Assembly (NCBI GenBank): GCA_031261145.1
Contig: JAISJX010000124.1
Coordinates: 1 to 6,205, forward strand
DNA: 6,205 bases
Direction of reading: 5' to 3'
From: Tannerella sp.
GTDB lineage: Bacteria > Bacteroidota > Bacteroidia > Bacteroidales > Tannerellaceae
Shown piece by piece: positions 3,876 to 6,205 of the stretch (positions are counted from its first letter, which is position 1; each line of letters starts with the position of its first letter). Under the pieces are notes generated by a model. That model searched no databases. It was not told where the DNA came from and worked only from the letters and a program-made list of their open reading frames with translations. A program made the position numbers and the translations under genes.

Positions 3876-6205
3876 ATGAAGCGATATAAATTAATCAATA
3901 ATGTACTGGGATGGCTTACATTCCTGATAGCGGCTTACACTTATTTGATGACCATGGAATCGACGGCCAGTTTCTGGGATTGTGGCGAGTTTATCACATC
4001 AGCCTACAAATTAGAAGTGGGACATCCGCCCGGAGCGCCGTTTTTTATGCTGACGGGCAATCTGTTCACCCAGTTGGCTTCCGATCCGACGATGGTTCCC
4101 AAGATGGTGAACAGCATGTCGGCGCTGTTCAGCGCGCTCACGATCCTGTTCCTGTTCTGGAGCATCACGCATCTGGCACGGCGAATCGTTCTGAAAGACG
4201 AAAAAGAACTGACAACAGCCCGCCTCATAACGATTATGGGTTGCGGACTGGTCGGAGCATTGGCTTACACATTCAGTGACACCTTCTGGTTCAGCGCAGT
4301 AGAAGGCGAAGTATATGCTTTCTCTTCGCTGTTTACGGCGGTGGTCTTCTGGCTAATCCTGAAATGGGAAGAAGTGGCGGATCGTCCTCATGCCGACCGG
4401 TGGATTGTGCTTATCTCCTACTTTCTGGGATTGAGTATCGGCGTCCACCTGTTGAACTTGCTCTGTATCCCTGCCATTGTGCTGGTTTATTACTATAAAA
4501 AATTCCAGAACCCTACCCCGAAGGGGACATTGGTCGCTTTGGCCATTTCCTTTGTCATTGTCGGATTGATGATGTATGGTGTGATACAGGGTTTGGTTGA
4601 AGTTTGCGGCTGGTTCGAACTGTTGTGTGTAAACAGTCTGGGTATGCCGTATAATACCGGTGTCTATGTGTATGCCATCCTGCTTGCCGGCCTGCTGGCA
4701 TGGGGAATATGGGAAACAATGCGCGACGAAGTGAATAAAAACCGTATGAAAATCGCCTTTATCGCTGCGGTTACGTTTCTGGGGATTCCCTTTCTCGGCA
4801 GCGGAACAAACAGCTATATTCTCGGCGTATTCATCATTATCGGATTAACCGTTTATCTGTTCTGGTCTAAAAAGATTAATGTCAAGGTGCTGAATATAAC
4901 CCTTCTTTCGTTGATGGTGATCGTGGTAGGATATTCATCCTACGCCCTGATCCTGATTCGTTCCAACGCTGACACGCCGATGAATCAGAACAAACCGGAT
5001 AATATCTTCACCCTTCGCACTTACCTCACCCGTGAACAATACGGAGATACGCCGCTGATTTACGGACAGACCTACGTTTCGGAACTCAAACGCAAGCCGG
5101 AGGGACAACTTTGTGCTCCCGAGAAAAAAGGAGAAGGCTCTCCGATATGGAGCCGGATAAATAAGAAAGATGCAACGGAAAAGGATAAGTATTATATTTC
5201 TACCCGCATACCTGATTATAAATTTATAGATGAAACATGCATGCTGTTTCCGCGTATGTACAGCTCGAATCCCGACCATATTACTTCCTACAAGGGTTGG
5301 GCGGATATAAAAGGAAAAACAGTCAAATATACCCAGTGCGGGCAAACAACCAGCGTGGTAATGCCTACGTTCGGCGAAAACCTTCTTTTCTTTCTCCGCT
5401 ATCAATTGAATTATATGTACTGGCGGTATTTTATGTGGAATTTTTCCGGTCGCCAGAATGATATTCAGGGAGATTCAAACGGCGGTATCATGAATGGAAA
5501 CGCGATTACAGGCTTCAAGTTTATTGATAATTATATTTTAGGATTAGGGCCGCAGGTGGATATGCCTTACGATGTGGAAAAGAACAAAGGACACAATGCC
5601 TATTACCTGTTACCCCTGTTGCTCGGTATCCTGGGTATTTTATACCAGCTATTCGCCGGAAAGAAAGGGATTCAGACATTCTGGATCACCTTCTTCCTCT
5701 TCTTTATGACCGGAATAGCGATTGTGCTCTATTTGAATCAGACGCCTTATCAACCGCGTGAACGGGATTATGCGTACGCCGGTTCGTTTTATGCGTTTTG
5801 TATATGGATCGGATTGGGTGTAGGCGGATTTGCCCGTTTGATGGAGAAATTCGGTAAGATTCCGGCTGCCACAGCCGCTATTGCAGCCTCCGTGGCATGC
5901 CTGTGTATCCCGTTCCAGATGGCTTCACAGAACTGGGACGATCATGATCGTTCGGGGCGGTATGTCGCACGGGATTTCGGAGCTAATTACTTGGAATCAT
6001 GCGAACCGAATGCTGTTATCTTTACCAATGGCGACAATGACACCTTCCCCTTGTGGTACGCACAGGAAGTAGAAGGCATCCGTACCGACGTCCGTGTTTG
6101 TAATACAAGTTATCTGCAAACAGACTGGTACATCGACCAAATGAAACGCCAGGCATATTCTTCGGATCCGCTGCCTATCACCTGGACGCGGGACGAATAT
6201 ATTCA
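3876..6205 (+). CDS. DUF2723 multi-spanning membrane protein, putative protein O-mannosyltransferase-like GT-C enzyme (3' end outside window)
   Basis: The frame runs from ATG at 3876 to the window edge: 776 codons with no stop, so the C-terminus is missing (Bacteroidota members often exceed 1000 residues). A first membrane helix at about 8-27 is followed by SFWDCGEFI (32-40) and GHPPGAP (49-55), the DUF2723 signature. Its acidic pair D35/E38 in the first outside loop resembles the catalytic acidic site of GT-C transferases such as PMT. AVEGEVYAFS (141-150) and H191 in SIGVHLLN are further family blocks. Many hydrophobic helices follow, to about residue 360; a hydrophilic domain spans about 361-500, more helices lie at about 575-680, including YQPRERDYAY (625-634), and then comes a soluble part with FTNGDNDTFPLWYAQE (716-731). 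The human DUF2723 protein TMEM260 is a protein O-mannosyltransferase, and Bacteroidota O-glycosylate many exported proteins, so a role in envelope glycosylation is inferred, not shown. The start is supported by the promoter and by the helix placement. Confidence 0.88.
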   Translation, partial: MKRYKLINNVLGWLTFLIAAYTYLMTMESTASFWDCGEFITSAYKLEVGHPPGAPFFMLTGNLFTQLASDPTMVPKMVNSMSALFSALTILFLFWSITHLARRIVLKDEKELTTARLITIMGCGLVGALAYTFSDTFWFSAVEGEVYAFSSLFTAVVFWLILKWEEVADRPHADRWIVLISYFLGLSIGVHLLNLLCIPAIVLVYYYKKFQNPTPKGTLVALAISFVIVGLMMYGVIQGLVEVCGWFELLCVNSLGMPYNTGVYVYAILLAGLLAWGIWETMRDEVNKNRMKIAFIAAVTFLGIPFLGSGTNSYILGVFIIIGLTVYLFWSKKINVKVLNITLLSLMVIVVGYSSYALILIRSNADTPMNQNKPDNIFTLRTYLTREQYGDTPLIYGQTYVSELKRKPEGQLCAPEKKGEGSPIWSRINKKDATEKDKYYISTRIPDYKFIDETCMLFPRMYSSNPDHITSYKGWADIKGKTVKYTQCGQTTSVVMPTFGENLLFFLRYQLNYMYWRYFMWNFSGRQNDIQGDSNGGIMNGNAITGFKFIDNYILGLGPQVDMPYDVEKNKGHNAYYLLPLLLGILGILYQLFAGKKGIQTFWITFFLFFMTGIAIVLYLNQTPYQPRERDYAYAGSFYAFCIWIGLGVGGFARLMEKFGKIPAATAAIAASVACLCIPFQMASQNWDDHDRSGRYVARDFGANYLESCEPNAVIFTNGDNDTFPLWYAQEVEGIRTDVRVCNTSYLQTDWYIDQMKRQAYSSDPLPITWTRDEYI

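Noticed and set aside
3911..4279. Plus-strand 122-codon ORF near the start of the DUF2723 gene
   Set aside because: It is out of frame with the DUF2723 gene. The correct frame from 3876 carries the membrane helix and the FWDCGEF and HPPG signatures.
4935..5405. Minus-strand 156-codon ORF
   Set aside because: It is antisense to the DUF2723 coding frame, which stays open and family-like throughout; no promoter or motif supports it.

Overview
The window looks like chromosomal DNA of a Bacteroidota (Bacteroidales) bacterium, perhaps a Bacteroides/Parabacteroides relative; the genus is a guess. Three things support this. Two intergenic promoters match the Bacteroidota form (TTG, a 19-20 nt spacer, TAnnTTTG). 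Starts are preceded by A/T-rich DNA rather than Shine-Dalgarno sequences. The protein families (a Tat-exported GH109 enzyme, an SGNH esterase, GdhA and a long DUF2723 membrane protein) are a typical Bacteroidales set.

Layout: 1-237 (+) is the C-terminal end of an SGNH/GDSL-type hydrolase. Ten bases later, 248-1654 (+) encodes a complete exported NAD-dependent GH109 glycosidase of the Gfo/Idh/MocA fold; the two look co-transcribed and suited to trimming host or dietary glycans in the periplasm. 1655-2288 is a 634-bp stretch with no convincing gene but much structure. It holds a 179-bp REPIN-like element made of two similar inverted arms (1743-1921), a strong minus-strand intrinsic terminator (1921-1964), a run of hairpins (2120-2219), and two overlapping 8-bp inverted repeats spanning the gdhA stop codon (2269-2303). 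2289-3623 (-) is complete gdhA. 3624-3875 is a divergent intergenic region with one promoter for gdhA and one for the next gene. 3876 to the window end (+) is the first 776 codons of a DUF2723 multi-spanning membrane protein, a GT-C-like family related to protein O-mannosyltransferases.

The genes fall into three transcription units: an esterase/glycosidase pair for glycan breakdown, the central nitrogen-assimilation enzyme GdhA, and an envelope protein that may act in protein glycosylation. I see no phage, conjugative, CRISPR, toxin-antitoxin or defence genes. The least ordinary parts are non-coding: the paired-arm element, whose stem differences look compensatory, and the structured 3' region of gdhA.
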